Positions 22,948 to 32,811 of a DNA stretch of 64,000 bases are shown here, in pieces. Position numbers and translations under genes: made by a program. The DNA is from Brachypterus glaber (lineage: Eukaryota; Arthropoda; Insecta; Coleoptera; Kateretidae), in assembly GCA_958510825.1 (NCBI GenBank), contig OY294044.1, positions 41,514,791-41,578,790 of the forward strand. Direction: 5' to 3'. The notes under the pieces were generated by a model that worked only from the letters and a program-made list of their open reading frames with translations, did not search any database and was not told the DNA's origin. Position 1 is the first letter of the stretch. Each line of letters begins with the position of its first letter.

Positions 22948-23974
22948 GAAAGTTTTGATATTTTTTTATGACATTAATAAATATTTATGTCACATTAATC
23001 ACCATGTCAACCTACAGAATATGTACCTGCAATAATTAAGTTTGCTTCCATAGCTACAAATTCAACCTTTAATGGTAATTTATAATCAGCAACAGTATTG
23101 GTCCACTTAAAGCGTTCTTATTTTTGAATTGAACGAAGATGGATTTTTTTTGAAATTTTTTTCATATTTTCCAGAGGGTTTTTAATATACCCTCAAATTT
23201 CGGTACGCGAGTTCTAGAACAGGCTGTGTATATATATACACGGTGTCCCACGGTAGACAAATCAGTCAAATTGTGGCGTTATTATCAAAGCTATTAAAAT
23301 ATATTTTTTACCAGTCAATGTAGACCTAGTTACCTTCAATTTACGCCAGAAAAAAGTGTTGTACTTTTTTCTGTTTTTAGGCTAGAACAACAAACAGAAT
23401 TTTTTTTTAGCATAATAACATTTTTTAACGCCAAAATTAAAAAAAATAATATCATTTCTTTATCATATGATAGTTTTTTTCACTAAAAACAATAGTTTTC
23501 TATTTAAATTTTTAATTTTAGAAAACGGTAAAAAATGGTAAGTGCATTATGGAATGACCCCGCTAATGTAAAAGAGAGGATGCTATGAAAATAAATGTTT
23601 GCAAATATGACGTTCACGATAAAAATAAATGTCAAATCTAATGTTATAAATTAGATTTTTACTTAGACTTAGTAAGGACCTTGTGGACTAGGGTATTTTA
23701 TACTACAGAGTGTATTACTTAATTACTAATAAATTTTTATTTTTTGCGCTCAATCAAATTTTTTAATTGGTATGATTGGATTAATCTTAGATTAATCTTA
23801 GCAGTTTTTTTTACAAAGTCAAGTCTATATCATAATGAAAGTATTAGTAAAGCAAGTTATTATAAAACCTATTGGACAACTTATGATAAAACATGATTTA
23901 TAATTATGAGATGTTAAAAAACATAAATAATTAGCTTGTAAAGAACCCCCTTCCCTCGCAGTTGCATGAAGTTG

Positions 23975-24681
23975 CAGCGCCGGATTCAGGGGGGTGCAGG
24001 GGGTACAGATTTCCCGGGGCCAGGGCTCGAAGGGGGCCCGGCGACAGAAGTTTTTAATAAACAGTTTATTTATTTATACTCCCCGAGATCGATAAGGCGT
24101 CAAAATGAGCAAATAAGTAGATCTCGTTCCAAATGGGCAATAGAAAAAATTTCGCCGCGGCAGCGCTTAAGCCTTTTTGGATTTTTGTAAAAAATAATAG
24201 TGCACTGTTACTAGTGTTTTAAAATTTGTAAAAAATTTCGCCGCGGCAGCGCTTAAGCCTTTTTGGATTTTTGTAAAAAATAATAGTGCACTGTTACTAG
24301 TGTTTTAAAATTTGTAAAAAAATTCGCCCGCGGCGCTAGGGCTAATTTACCTACGTATTTTTTTTAGTTCAAGCTTGCAAAAGCTTAAAATTTGTAACAA
24401 AATTGCCTGCGGCGCCAGAGCTATCAAAATTGAAAAAAATTTAAGACTAAGACTTTATTATTTTTTACATACTTAAGCTTGCTGAACTATGAAAATAAAA
24501 CAGTCAGAAATTAACATAATTTGGAAAAATTTTCGACTGCGGCGCTTAGTTAATAAATGGGGGCGCCGCTTCGGCCCTCAGTGCCTTAGCTGCAGGCCTG
24601 CATGGGACAATTATGTTTTGAAAAAATGGGGGCCCGAGTAAAAAGTTGCACTGGGGCCCGGGCTGGCTCTGTCCGGCTCTG
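23975..24681 (+). mobile_element. GC-rich hAT-like non-autonomous element
   Basis: Starts CAGCGCCGGATTCAGGGGGG and ends GTCCGGCTCTG, matching the CAGNGCCGGA...TCCGGCNCTG ends seen in hAT MITEs. It is far richer in G and C than everything around it (GGGGCCAGGGCTCGAAGGGG and similar). The inside holds an 86-bp tandem repeat. Short open frames in it are rich in G, R and P, reflecting composition, not a gene. The flanking 8-mers do not match, so the duplication has decayed or the ends are slightly off. Confidence 0.6.
24145..24420 (+). repeat. 86-bp tandem repeat
   Basis: TTCGCCGCGGCAGCGCTTAA begins at 24151 and again at 24237, and the two 86-bp units are nearly identical. Two or three more diverged starts follow (TTCGCCCGCGGCGCTAGG at about 24323; GCCTGCGGCGCCAGAG near 24405). 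Confidence 0.9.
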
Positions 24682-25849
24682 CATATTAGGGTCACTTCAT
24701 CTAGTCCTACTTCGTGCTTTTGTTCTTAGTCGTTTGTTTTGCTTTTTTGAACCAAACCAGACCAAAATTAGACCAAATACAGAAGAACAAAGGAAATAAA
24801 CTGTCATATTATGGGCAATTTAGTCAATTAATTTATTGTTATGTAATTAATTACGTACATTTTGGTTGGAATTAAAAGATACTAAGAATAATTCTCATAA
24901 GTTAAAATTTCAAATTGATTGTTATTATTAATATTATTTATTAATATGCGAAACGCAAGACGTATTTATGATATTTGAATTAATTAACTCATCATTGTGT
25001 CAAATTCCATACATCTACAAAATATTAGGCCTTTCTAGAATATTTTCAGTGTTATTAGAATTGTTTTGTACAATATTTAAAATAAATCCATGTTAGTCCT
25101 TAGTTCCCAAATCACTCCAGTTCCAGTGAAAAAAAGTCAAAATTACGCATCAAACTTCAGAGAATCATGGGAATATAAATGCCATTTCACAAAATCTATT
25201 ATTAGCAAATAATTCTAATTCTTTGCGAGTCTTCCACGATTCAAATGGATTCAAATCAAGCAGCAAGTTAATATGTATCTGCATTGATCCTCTTCCCTAC
25301 ATCTTAAATTTCGAGCACATTCTCCATAAGTTAAAATAATTTCTTTCTTTACTTCTAAAGTTATCATTTTGGCATTCAAAACTTGGTTTTATAAAAATCT
25401 TGCTTTGTTAATTTTTTGATTATAATGTAAAATCAAATTTGACATTTATTGTCATCATATACAACTTATTTAAAAAATTTAATTTCAAGGCATCCTACTC
25501 TTTTGCCATAGCCGGGTCATTCCATTATGCAATTGCCCTTTTTTAAGGTTTTATAAAATTAAGAATTTAAATCGAAAATTATTGTTTTTAGTGAAAAAAA
25601 CTATCATATGATAAAGAAAAATAGTTACTTTTTTTAATTTTGGCATTTGAAAGTATTGTTATGCTTTTAAAAGTGCATGTGTGGAGCTCTAGCTCAAAAC
25701 CAAAAAAGAGTAGAAAACTTTTGTTTTAGGTCAATTGAAGATAATTAGGTCCATATTGACTGGTAAAAGTTTCATGTTGATATCTTTGTTAATAACGCCA
25801 CAGTTTGACTGATTTGTCTACCGTGGGACACCGTGTATATATATATTAT

Positions 25850-26955
25850 TTATTTTTGACTTGTCACCTAAACAATGTTTGTGTGTGAATCAAGCCACTC
25901 AGAATTAATTATATTTTCTTTTGTAATAAAATTAAAATATTTTTCCCGTTAAGGTAAATTAATCTAAACAATAAAAAAAAAATAGTAATTAAATATGATT
26001 TCCGTAATGGTAGAGGGGCCAAGACTATCAAAATCTTAAATTTTTTGCTTAAGGAAGAGGTAATCTTTTTGTTTTTTCTCTTTTTTTATTTAATTATTTT
26101 TAAAAAGTTTTCTTGATTTAAAGTTATATATTTTTTGCATTCTGATTTAAACTTTTTAAACTTATTTTGAAGAACTAACTGACTAATTTCTCTTGAAAGG
26201 AGATTATTAAATTTTGGAGCAAAGTAGAATGCAGTTCTTTGAGTAAAGTTATTTTTGAAAAGTGGATGGGCGCTAAAGTGACGTTATTTTTGGCAGATCT
26301 GTTGTTGTGAGGGGGAGGGTGTATGTTATTTATGTTTTTATTTACCCACGTTATGCACTGTAAAATATAAAGTATTCTTGTTTTTGATAAATTGGATTCT
26401 AAATAAAGCATATTTGTAGAATATAACCTAGGGTTTTTAAAAATGATTTTTAGAATTGTATTTTGAATAGTTTCTAAACTGCTCATAACATTGTTATAGC
26501 ATCCTCCCCATGCAGTTATGCCATACCTTAATGAAGATTCTACCAGCCCATTTTATACAATCAATAAGTTTTGTCTATCTAAAAAGTCCCTAATTAGATA
26601 AAAATTGTGGACAAGAATCCTGAGTTTTTTGTTAGACTTGTGATTTGTTCTTCCCATTTTAAATATTGATCAATCACTATTCCTAGGTATTTTATATGTT
26701 TAACTTTTTTAATATAATTACAGCTACACGAAGTAAGGTTTTGACAACTGTTGTCATGAATTTTAAATGTGTCAAATAGTGGTTGACCAACATTAATAGG
26801 GGAGAACGTCATAAATTGAGTTTTAGCTATATTTAAACTCAGGAGACTTTTACTTAGCCAGGTATAGACCCTTTGTATCCCCAGTTCGGCCCTATCAAAA
26901 ACTTCCTTCCAGGAGTCACCCTCGAAAACAACAACAGTATCGTCAGCATATGATG
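25850..26955 (-). pseudogene. LINE reverse transcriptase fragment (3' half)
   Basis: 5'-truncated non-LTR retrotransposon, probably Jockey/CR1-like. On the minus strand, YADD of the RT active site lies at 26939-26950, followed by TVVVFEGDSWKEVFDRAE and the thumb motif IKYLGIVIDQYLKWEEQI. The C-terminal region follows (RYGITAWGGC, then LETIQNTILKIIF) and ends at 26175. A frameshift at about 26620-26640 and an in-frame stop near 26560 break it. The 3' UTR and an AAATAAATAATATATA tail reach about 25850, next to the long-TIR element. The 5' break is at about 26955, where a separate hairpin begins. RT would copy element RNA at a nicked target; this copy cannot. Confidence 0.8.
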
Positions 26956-27150
26956 TTAGATAGATATAAAACTATGGTGCCATTTATGGCATTTTTAATG
27001 CACGTTAGTAAGGGTGAGGAGGCTACAAGCCAGGCAACTAATGCACGTTACTGTACACCCTAAATTGTGGTGATTTGCCTTTTGGGAACAAGTGAACAGA
27101 TAACAGTGACCACAGCAATAGATGGCACCATACTTTTACATCTATCTAAC
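26955..27150. repeat. Hairpin with GTTAGATAGAT arms
   Basis: GTTAGATAGATATAAAACTA with TGGTGCCAT pairs with the complement ending CATCTATCTAAC, giving arms of 29 bp with few mismatches. The loop contains TAATGCACGTTA twice (about 26997 and 27039). It may be a small MITE at the 5' break of the LINE fragment. Confidence 0.7.
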
Positions 27151-27187
27151 GTTTTATTTAAATATTAACAACATACAGGATACACAG

Positions 27188-27266
27188 TGCTGATGATTCC
27201 CAAAAAGGATGAAATGGTACTATTCACTGTTTCCTGTTCATTTCATTTTAACCACAGATAGACAAC

Positions 27267-27273
<7 letters not shown>
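27188..27273 (-). repeat. Right member of a distant inverted pair
   Basis: Reverse complement of 20113-20200: GCTGATGATTCCCAAAAAGG, TCACTGTTTCCTGTTCATTT, ACAGATAGACAACTTTC. See the left member for context. Confidence 0.75.

Positions 27274-27328
<55 letters not shown>
27273..27328. repeat. (TA)n microsatellite
   Basis: About 28 uninterrupted TA units. Confidence 1.
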
Positions 27329-27330
<2 letters not shown>

Positions 27331-27459
27331 GGCTATTAACCGACAAACGTGCAGTATATATATTTTTATATAGACTATCAATTCTCTGCTTACTTTCTTA
27401 AGTTTTTGTTTAGAATCAAAAGTCCTGATTATTGGTTTGGATTTTAAATTTCAAGTTCC

Positions 27460-27605
27460 TAGCTCAAAGCGTACTCGAGTTATCGTGGTAACAGACAGAC
27501 CGACGACATTTTTTTTAACATGGTCTTAAAAGTCTCAAAAACTTCGGAAACGTCTAGAAATGTGAAAAAATCGGAAAAAAATGTTTGAAAAAAATTGTGT
27601 ATCTC
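27460..27605 (-). repeat. Possible GTCGGTCTGTC repeat fragment
   Basis: GAGTTATCGTGGTAACAGACAGACCGACGAC resembles the reverse complement of the GTCGGTCTGTC family (block followed by ACGATAACTTAAG). Only the core is recognisable. Confidence 0.4.
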
Positions 27606-27804
27606 ATACTTTTATACAGGGTTTCACAGAAGTCGCCTATTAAAAGTTTATGGAGAAACAATAATGTTAAAAATCTGATATTTTGCACTTTGGACTTTTT
27701 GAATATGGTTAATCGATTAAAAAATATTTTCATGTGCCACTTCCGGTTGTACCCCTAAAAAAATTATTTTCTCTTTGATTTTTTAAAAATTGTTTTATGT
27801 TTTA

Positions 27805-27937
27805 GGGAACGTTCAAGTATTACGTAACGCTTTTAGGGGGGGGGGGTCATTTTGGAGTGTTAATGGTATAGTAAAAGCGTTACAGGGGGGGGTCCAAAAT
27901 GATCAAAATTTGCGTTACGTAATACTTGAACGTTCCC
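27805..27937. mobile_element. 133-bp PIF/Harbinger-like MITE
   Basis: TIRs GGGAACGTTCAAGTATTACG (then TAACGC) pair perfectly over about 26 bp with the right end. The flanking TTA at 27802-27804 is repeated at 27938-27940. A 3-bp TWA duplication with GGG/GGC ends is the PIF/Harbinger pattern. The interior has a G run of more than ten bases. Confidence 0.9.
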
Positions 27938-28384
27938 TTACTTTTTTTTTAAATAATTAGTTTTTAAAGAAAAAATTGACAATGACATTTAAGTTAAAGA
28001 AATAAAAACAAAATGTCATTTACGGGCCTACTTGATTTAATATAACTTTAAAAATTTACAGTATTACGCCTTTTTTTACAATAATTTGCAAATAACTCGA
28101 AAACGGTCAATATTAGGTATAGGGTATCACCTATTTATTTTAAAGTAAACTTAATATTTTATTTACCTAAATAAAAAAATTTATAGAGTGCCATTGAAAA
28201 AATGATTTATGGCTATTTTAAATTTGTTAGATTTTACCTGCTTTCTGAGACACCCTGTATAATTTTTGGGTTCTGTTTCGGCTTAGGATAATTCAGTTAA
28301 GTATAATTGAGTAAACCACAAAACAACTTTTCTCCAATTTAAAAAAAAAAACTACCGGAGATAGACATAAAGTTTAACATATTT

Positions 28385-28543
28385 GAATTTTATTACTAAG
28401 TACTTACTTACATTTTTTAACTATTTATTAACTATTTTATTTTTTTTGTATTTTGTTCTTTTATATTGACGAATTTCATATTAAAAGTTGTTTATTTGTA
28501 TATGTGTATGTAATACTCAACTTTAATTCGTGAAATAAATAAA

Positions 28544-28574
<31 letters not shown>

Positions 28575-28575
28575 T
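28385..28575 (+). repeat. LINE-like 3' end with (ATT)n tail
   Basis: An AT-rich segment ending TTCGTGAAATAAATAAATATT then (ATT) about 9 times interrupts the foldback. It looks like the 3' UTR and tail of a strongly truncated non-LTR retrotransposon. Confidence 0.45.
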
Positions 28576-28882
28576 ATTTTTAAAATAAAGCATATTTAAT
28601 GCGAATTTTAAAAGTTTAAAAATATATGGGGTGTTTAATTTAAAAAATCAAAGTTGAGTGCCACTTCCGGTACAACCGTAAGTGACACAAGCATGAAAAT
28701 ATTTTTAATCGATTGACCATATTCAAAAACCCCAAAGTGCAAAATATCAGATTTTTAAAATTATTGGTTCTCTATAAACTTTTAACAGGCAACTTCTGTG
28801 AATAACCCTGTATATGTATGTATTGAAAATATAAAAGTAAAAAGGGATAAACGTTCATGTGCACACCGTTTTATTTTACTTA

Positions 28883-29026
28883 AGGCCTATTCAGAAGCTT
28901 GCATAAGAACATAAAACATAAGAATGCGATACCGTGATTGGCTTACAAGATGTGGCGGCACATTAAGCCAATCAGTGCATAGCATTGTTATGTAGTATGT
29001 ACTTATGCGAGGCTGTGGATATGCCC
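28883..29026. mobile_element. ~145-bp PIF/Harbinger-like MITE, copy 1
   Basis: Arms AGGCCTATTCAGAAGCTTGC, ATAAGAACATAAAACATAAG and GTGATTGGCTTAC pair with the right half ending GGATATGCCC. TTA flanks both sides (28880-28882 and 29027-29029). Copy 2 at 30372-30516 is about the same length and similar throughout. Confidence 0.9.
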
Positions 29027-29051
29027 TTACATATCCAGCAAAATAAAATGA

Positions 29052-29145
29052 ATTGTCTTACTATAAAATAAAACATAATAGATAATAATAATAATGTACT
29101 TTAAAATAAAATAAAACATAATACATAATAATAATGTAATTATAT
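29052..29145 (+). repeat. ~42-bp tandem duplication
   Basis: AAATAAAACATAATAGATAA...AATGTACTTTAA is followed by a second copy AAATAAAACATAATACATAA...AATGTAATT. Confidence 0.7.
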
Positions 29146-29149
29146 TACT

Positions 29150-30050
29150 TTAATTGCTTAATACAATTACGATGATTTTGCGTTTTAAAATTATTATTTG
29201 TTTTCGTAAATGCGAACCTGTTAAAATTCTAAACACTGAATATAACCATTAGTTTGTAGGCTCACTCTAACAGGCGCCGCTAGAATCTAGAATCTATCTG
29301 ATAGAGTGGCTTTATTTCTTTATAAAGGTTTCTCATTTTCTTTTAAATTAAATTCATTTAAGTTTATGTTAAGTGCAAACCTTACACTATAAAAAATAAT
29401 CGGAAAAATAGCATGTATGCTATTTTTCCGTATACATATGTTGTGACATTTTTCCAAATGACGCCAGTTTACTAAAATTTTTATAGCTTACTCGAAAACT
29501 GACCTACATTAACATCAACGAAACAAAAATTTTCAAGCGAATTAGAGATAAAGTGCCATATTTTATACGCGTGCAAAATAATATCATAAACGTTTTTCCA
29601 TTACATATTTATGTATCTGGATATAATTTTTCAACTTTTTATCAGTTACAATAATTCTGAATTATAAATCATTTTAATTTTAAACAGATAACAACAATTT
29701 AATTGAACATAACCTAATGGATTTTAACTGTCAAAGTCTAATCTAAGACAAAACAAATGATATATTCAGGAGATTTTCTTAATATTTCATTTGTTTTTTC
29801 GAGACCAAGGTAAACTTTAACCGATTTATCAAGGTTGACGCACCAAAATTCGTGAATTTTACAAAAATTGCAGCTAGAATAATTTTTCGTGAAGTACAGG
29901 TACTTTTTTAATAGTTGTTAATTTGAATTAATCTAATTATTTTAAATAACGATAATTTTATTTGTCTTTATTTACACAAAATAATATATGTATATTATTT
30001 AGTAAACTGCTTAGCAAATTGAGTGGATCACTAAAAATTTACATTTTTTT
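29150..30050. other. Intergenic DNA with a perfect short hairpin
   Basis: No gene. CGGAAAAATAGCAT at 29401 and ATGCTATTTTTCCG ending at 29430 form a perfect 14-bp hairpin with a 2-base loop. The rest is AT-rich without recognisable repeats. Confidence 0.55.
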
Positions 30051-30371
30051 AAATCACTATGTTTTAAAGACCACTAGCCCGTTTTGAATGATTTTTCTTT
30101 ACTTAAAATAGTGTTCTTTTAGCTTTATTTTTCAATGATAAATATTTTAAAAAATAATTATTTATTCAGGGTGCACCGATATAAGCGCGAGTATGTTTTC
30201 TTAGGTAAATTTGTATGTTCCGTTTTAGCAAGAAATATTTTTGTAAAATTTAAACTTCTTATTTTTATAGAACGTTTCATTCCTAAAAATTTGATTTATT
30301 CTAAAGATTTCTATTACTTTTTTTCCAGAGCTATGAATAATTTTGTAAAAGTACATATTTGCCTGTTTTAA

Positions 30372-30516
30372 GGCATATCCAGAAGCTTGCATAAGAACAT
30401 AAAACATAAGAAAGCCATTCCGTGATTGACTTACAAGATACATGGCGGCCCATCAAGCCAATCACGGCATCGCATTTTTATGTTTTATGTTCTTATGCGA
30501 GCTTGTGAATAGGCAC
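30372..30516. mobile_element. ~145-bp PIF/Harbinger-like MITE, copy 2
   Basis: GGCATATCCAGAAGCTTGCA...GTGAATAGGCAC, flanked by TAA at 30369-30371 and 30517-30519. The opposite arm of the host foldback (31982-32002) reads through the site without the insert, which independently shows the insertion point and a 3-bp duplication. Confidence 0.95.
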
Positions 30517-30736
30517 TAAGCTGTTAGCAAATAGACTACTTAACTTTATCCGAATTATTTAACCTACCTTAAGTATTTCATTTAAGATTATTTACCATTA
30601 TAATAAATATTGGAAATATACTGTAAATAAGTAAATATTACTAACCGGCTGTTACATAAATCGTTTAAAACATCATTATTGTTAGAGTTCTGCTAAAAGT
30701 ATTATATATTTTTTAATCAATCATAGCAACTGTTAA

Positions 30737-31702
30737 CCCTTCGTTAGGCGCGCCTCTTTTTGTAACGTGGTTAGGCGCGCGGTCTACACTTGTAGACCAT
30801 TTTATTTTTTGTTTAAAAAAAAACATATTTATATTTTTAAAAACCAAATATCTTATGTTATTTATTTGGTTGTATTTAAAAGTTATTTACATATTTTTTT
30901 CAAATTATTATTGTTTTAGTAAGTGTTAAGGGTAAAAGAAAAATTATATACAATTCTAACATATATTTTACATCTGTACGGTAATTTGTAAAAAAAAATA
31001 AAAACAACTTAACAAACTTTCTGAAACTAAAACATTTGTTTTTTTTTAACATGTACGATTATAAAAAAATAAAAAACACCTAAATTTAAAGAAAAAAATA
31101 TTATAAAATTTTACTCAAAATCATACAATATTTTAGTAACTCATGCGCCTTGTACATGTGCTCTTTGCAATCGTAGTTATAATATTTTGAGCATTTTTTT
31201 TTTCGATTTATTTTCCCTTCTTATGCACATTTAGTGTCCAAAGTAATTTTTAGTTTTATAGAACAGAAAATTACCTTATTTATCAAAAACATTACGTATA
31301 AGCTCTTTCATGCCCAAAAAGACTAGTGCCAGTGTCTTCCTATAAAATGCTATTTTTTTTTGGTGGTAAAGACATATTGTATCTTTAATTTATCTTTAAA
31401 CTAATAAACTAACTTTGAAAAACAATATTCACAAAAAGAAACCATAAAAACTTACACAAAATAAAAAAATGCAAAAATAAAAAAGGTAACGTGGTTAGTA
31501 GTACAATCGTAGACCAGGCAGGTTTCAATATGAATAAAAACAATATTATACCCATTCAAAGTGTGAATTATTACTGATCTAATAGATTGATGCATAATGC
31601 ACAGCTACTCGAAGGGGCGCAAGCGTAAACACTCCGTGTAAAAAGTTACCCAGCTAAAAAAAAGCATGGTCTACGATCGTAGACCGCGCGCCTAACGAAG
31701 GG
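30737..31702. mobile_element. 966-bp piggyBac-like MITE
   Basis: TIRs CCCTTCGTTAGGCGCGC (perfect, 17 bp) are flanked by TTAA at 30733-30736 and 31703-31706, the piggyBac signature. Next to each TIR lies an inverted motif: GGTCTACACTTGTAGACC on the left and GGTCTACGATCGTAGACC on the right. TAACGTGGTTAG occurs at about 30763 next to the left TIR and again at about 31486. These look like transposase-binding subterminal repeats (inference). The interior is AT-rich and non-coding, so movement would depend on a piggyBac transposase elsewhere. Confidence 0.95.
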
Positions 31703-32277
31703 TTAATGACGAACTGTTGTTGAATTATGATATTTTTGCAAACCATCGATAGCAGAATGAGTTTAATTTTATTTTTTTTTAATACAAATGGTGAGATTGA
31801 GTGGAAAATTCCAAATAAAAATTGTTTTTTTAGGATATTTAAAAAATATATAATTTGACGCAATAAGAAAAACTCATCTGAAGCCACTTTTGCTTAAGTG
31901 CTTGAAAGTGAAATATTGAGCTTATTATAAGAATTGCCATACAAAGAAGCAGATATATAAAAAAAAATCTTAATTCTATTTGCTAACAACTTAAACAGGC
32001 ACTTTTTTAAAAATCCTATAAAAATCAGATTGTTAAGAATGAAATGTTTTATAAAAATAAGTAGTTAAGAGTTAACGAAAATATTTTTTTTTTAATGGGA
32101 GATGCGACAACTTTACCTAAGAAAAAAGACTCGCCCTTATTTCGGTGCACTCTTTATAAATAACTTTTCTAAATCTTAATTATTGCTAAGTCAAAAGACC
32201 AGCCCTTTAGGTAAAAGAAAAATCATTTAAAACAGACTAGCGGTCTTCACTCATGAGCAAAAAATCACTTTCCGCAC

Positions 32278-32329
32278 ATGTTATGTAATATAGTATATTA
32301 CCCATGTTATGTAATATAGTATATTACCC
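32278..32329 (+). repeat. 26-bp perfect tandem duplication
   Basis: ATGTTATGTAATATAGTATA with TTACCC following occurs twice in direct succession. Confidence 0.95.
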
Positions 32330-32811
32330 TCCAGTTTTGGTGTTGTCTGTTAAGATTACAAAGAGCATAGTTCAATGAGGCAGAAACAGTGACGCAATTC
32401 ATTGAACTTATTTGATTAATAATCAAATAATTAATAATTACTAGGCGACACCATTTTGGGGATGTTAAATTTAAGTTTTTTTTTTAATAAAAATAATTTT
32501 AGTATAGTTTCTATAGCTATGACTTCTATATCAATTAAAATCCATTATTATGTACTAACAAATTTAAATTTAAATTATTTTTTTTTTTGTATAAATCTGT
32601 TTGCCTTTTACAATGATTAATGGGAAATTCTGTATTCCGATTTATAATTGAATTAATTATCAGTTATACATATATCATAAATACATATTTCACAAAACTC
32701 ATACAACATGTAAATTTTGCAATTAACTTTATGGTCTATTAGATATGATTATAAACGTATTTGGGTGTTAAATTTATCTTAGTTTATACAGTCTGTAACC
32801 TTAATTGAATG
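32330..32811. other. Intergenic DNA
   Basis: No gene or element that I recognise. Confidence 0.5.

Larger units (their letters stand above)
20990..23226 (-). mobile_element. DD41D mariner-like element with inverted 5' ends
   Basis: TIRs of about 95 bp: CAGCCTGTTCCAGAGCTCGC...ACCCTCTGGAAAATAT at the left and its complement at 23131-23226. Unlike a normal transposon, both ends carry the 5' region. The TIRs continue into matching 5' UTR (left TGTTGCTGATGTTAAATTACC, right complement TGTTGCTGATTATAAATTACC), and both sides then run into N-terminal transposase coding sequence (plus strand at 21518-21805, minus strand at 22947 downward). The natural 3' UTR and 3' TIR are absent. Just outside the left end, 20951-20984 is an inverted copy of the TIR, giving a head-to-head palindrome around TATATA. 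A GC-rich patch at about 21298-21400 (with the palindrome ATTCAGCGCGCTGAAT) lies in the left half and may be a further insertion. Confidence 0.85.
23237..25837. mobile_element. Long-TIR element, TACACGGTGTCCC ends
   Basis: TIRs of about 330 bp (23237-23565 and 25505-25837) start TACACGGTGTCCCACGGTAG and include CAAATCAGTCAAA, an ACTATCATATGATAAAG core (left copy as complement) and GGTCATTCCATWATGC. The element sits in a TA repeat, consistent with a TA target. No transposase remains inside: the centre has a hAT-like insert (23975-24681) and AT-rich filler. The end TACACGGTGT is shared with the foldback at 55941-56986. Confidence 0.85.
27615..28812. mobile_element. Foldback, TATACAGGGTTTCAC type, with nested inserts
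   Basis: Arms (27615-27760 and 28660-28812) share AAAAGTTTATGGAGAAMCAAT, AAAAATCTGATATTTTGCAC, AATCGATTAAAAAATATTTTCATG and CCACTTCCGGT. Inside are a 133-bp Harbinger-like MITE (27805-27937), one arm of the TACAGGGTGTCTCATAAAGC element that is complete at 33210-34183, and a LINE-like tail with (ATT)n at 28544-28575. TA-CAGGG ends suggest mariner mobilisation. Confidence 0.8.
30060..32255. mobile_element. Large foldback hosting two MITEs
   Basis: The left arm 30060-30540 pairs with the right arm 31975-32255: TTTTRAATGATTTTTCTTT, GTGCACCGATATAAGCGCGAG (right copy GTGCACCGAAATAAGGGCGAG), TTTTCTTAGGTAAA, TTTATAGAACGTTTCATTCYTAA and GCCTGTTT...GTTAGCAAATAGA. The left arm is split by the MITE at 30372-30516; the right arm keeps the uninterrupted sequence. 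The loop carries the piggyBac-like MITE. Apparent ORFs at 30135-30443 lie in the arm and are not genes. Confidence 0.8.

Noticed and set aside
24602..24799. 65-codon frame in the GC-rich island
   Set aside because: It crosses the end of the hAT-like element and reflects composition only.
30135..30443. Overlapping open frames on both strands
   Set aside because: They lie in a foldback arm split by a MITE; composition is AT-driven.
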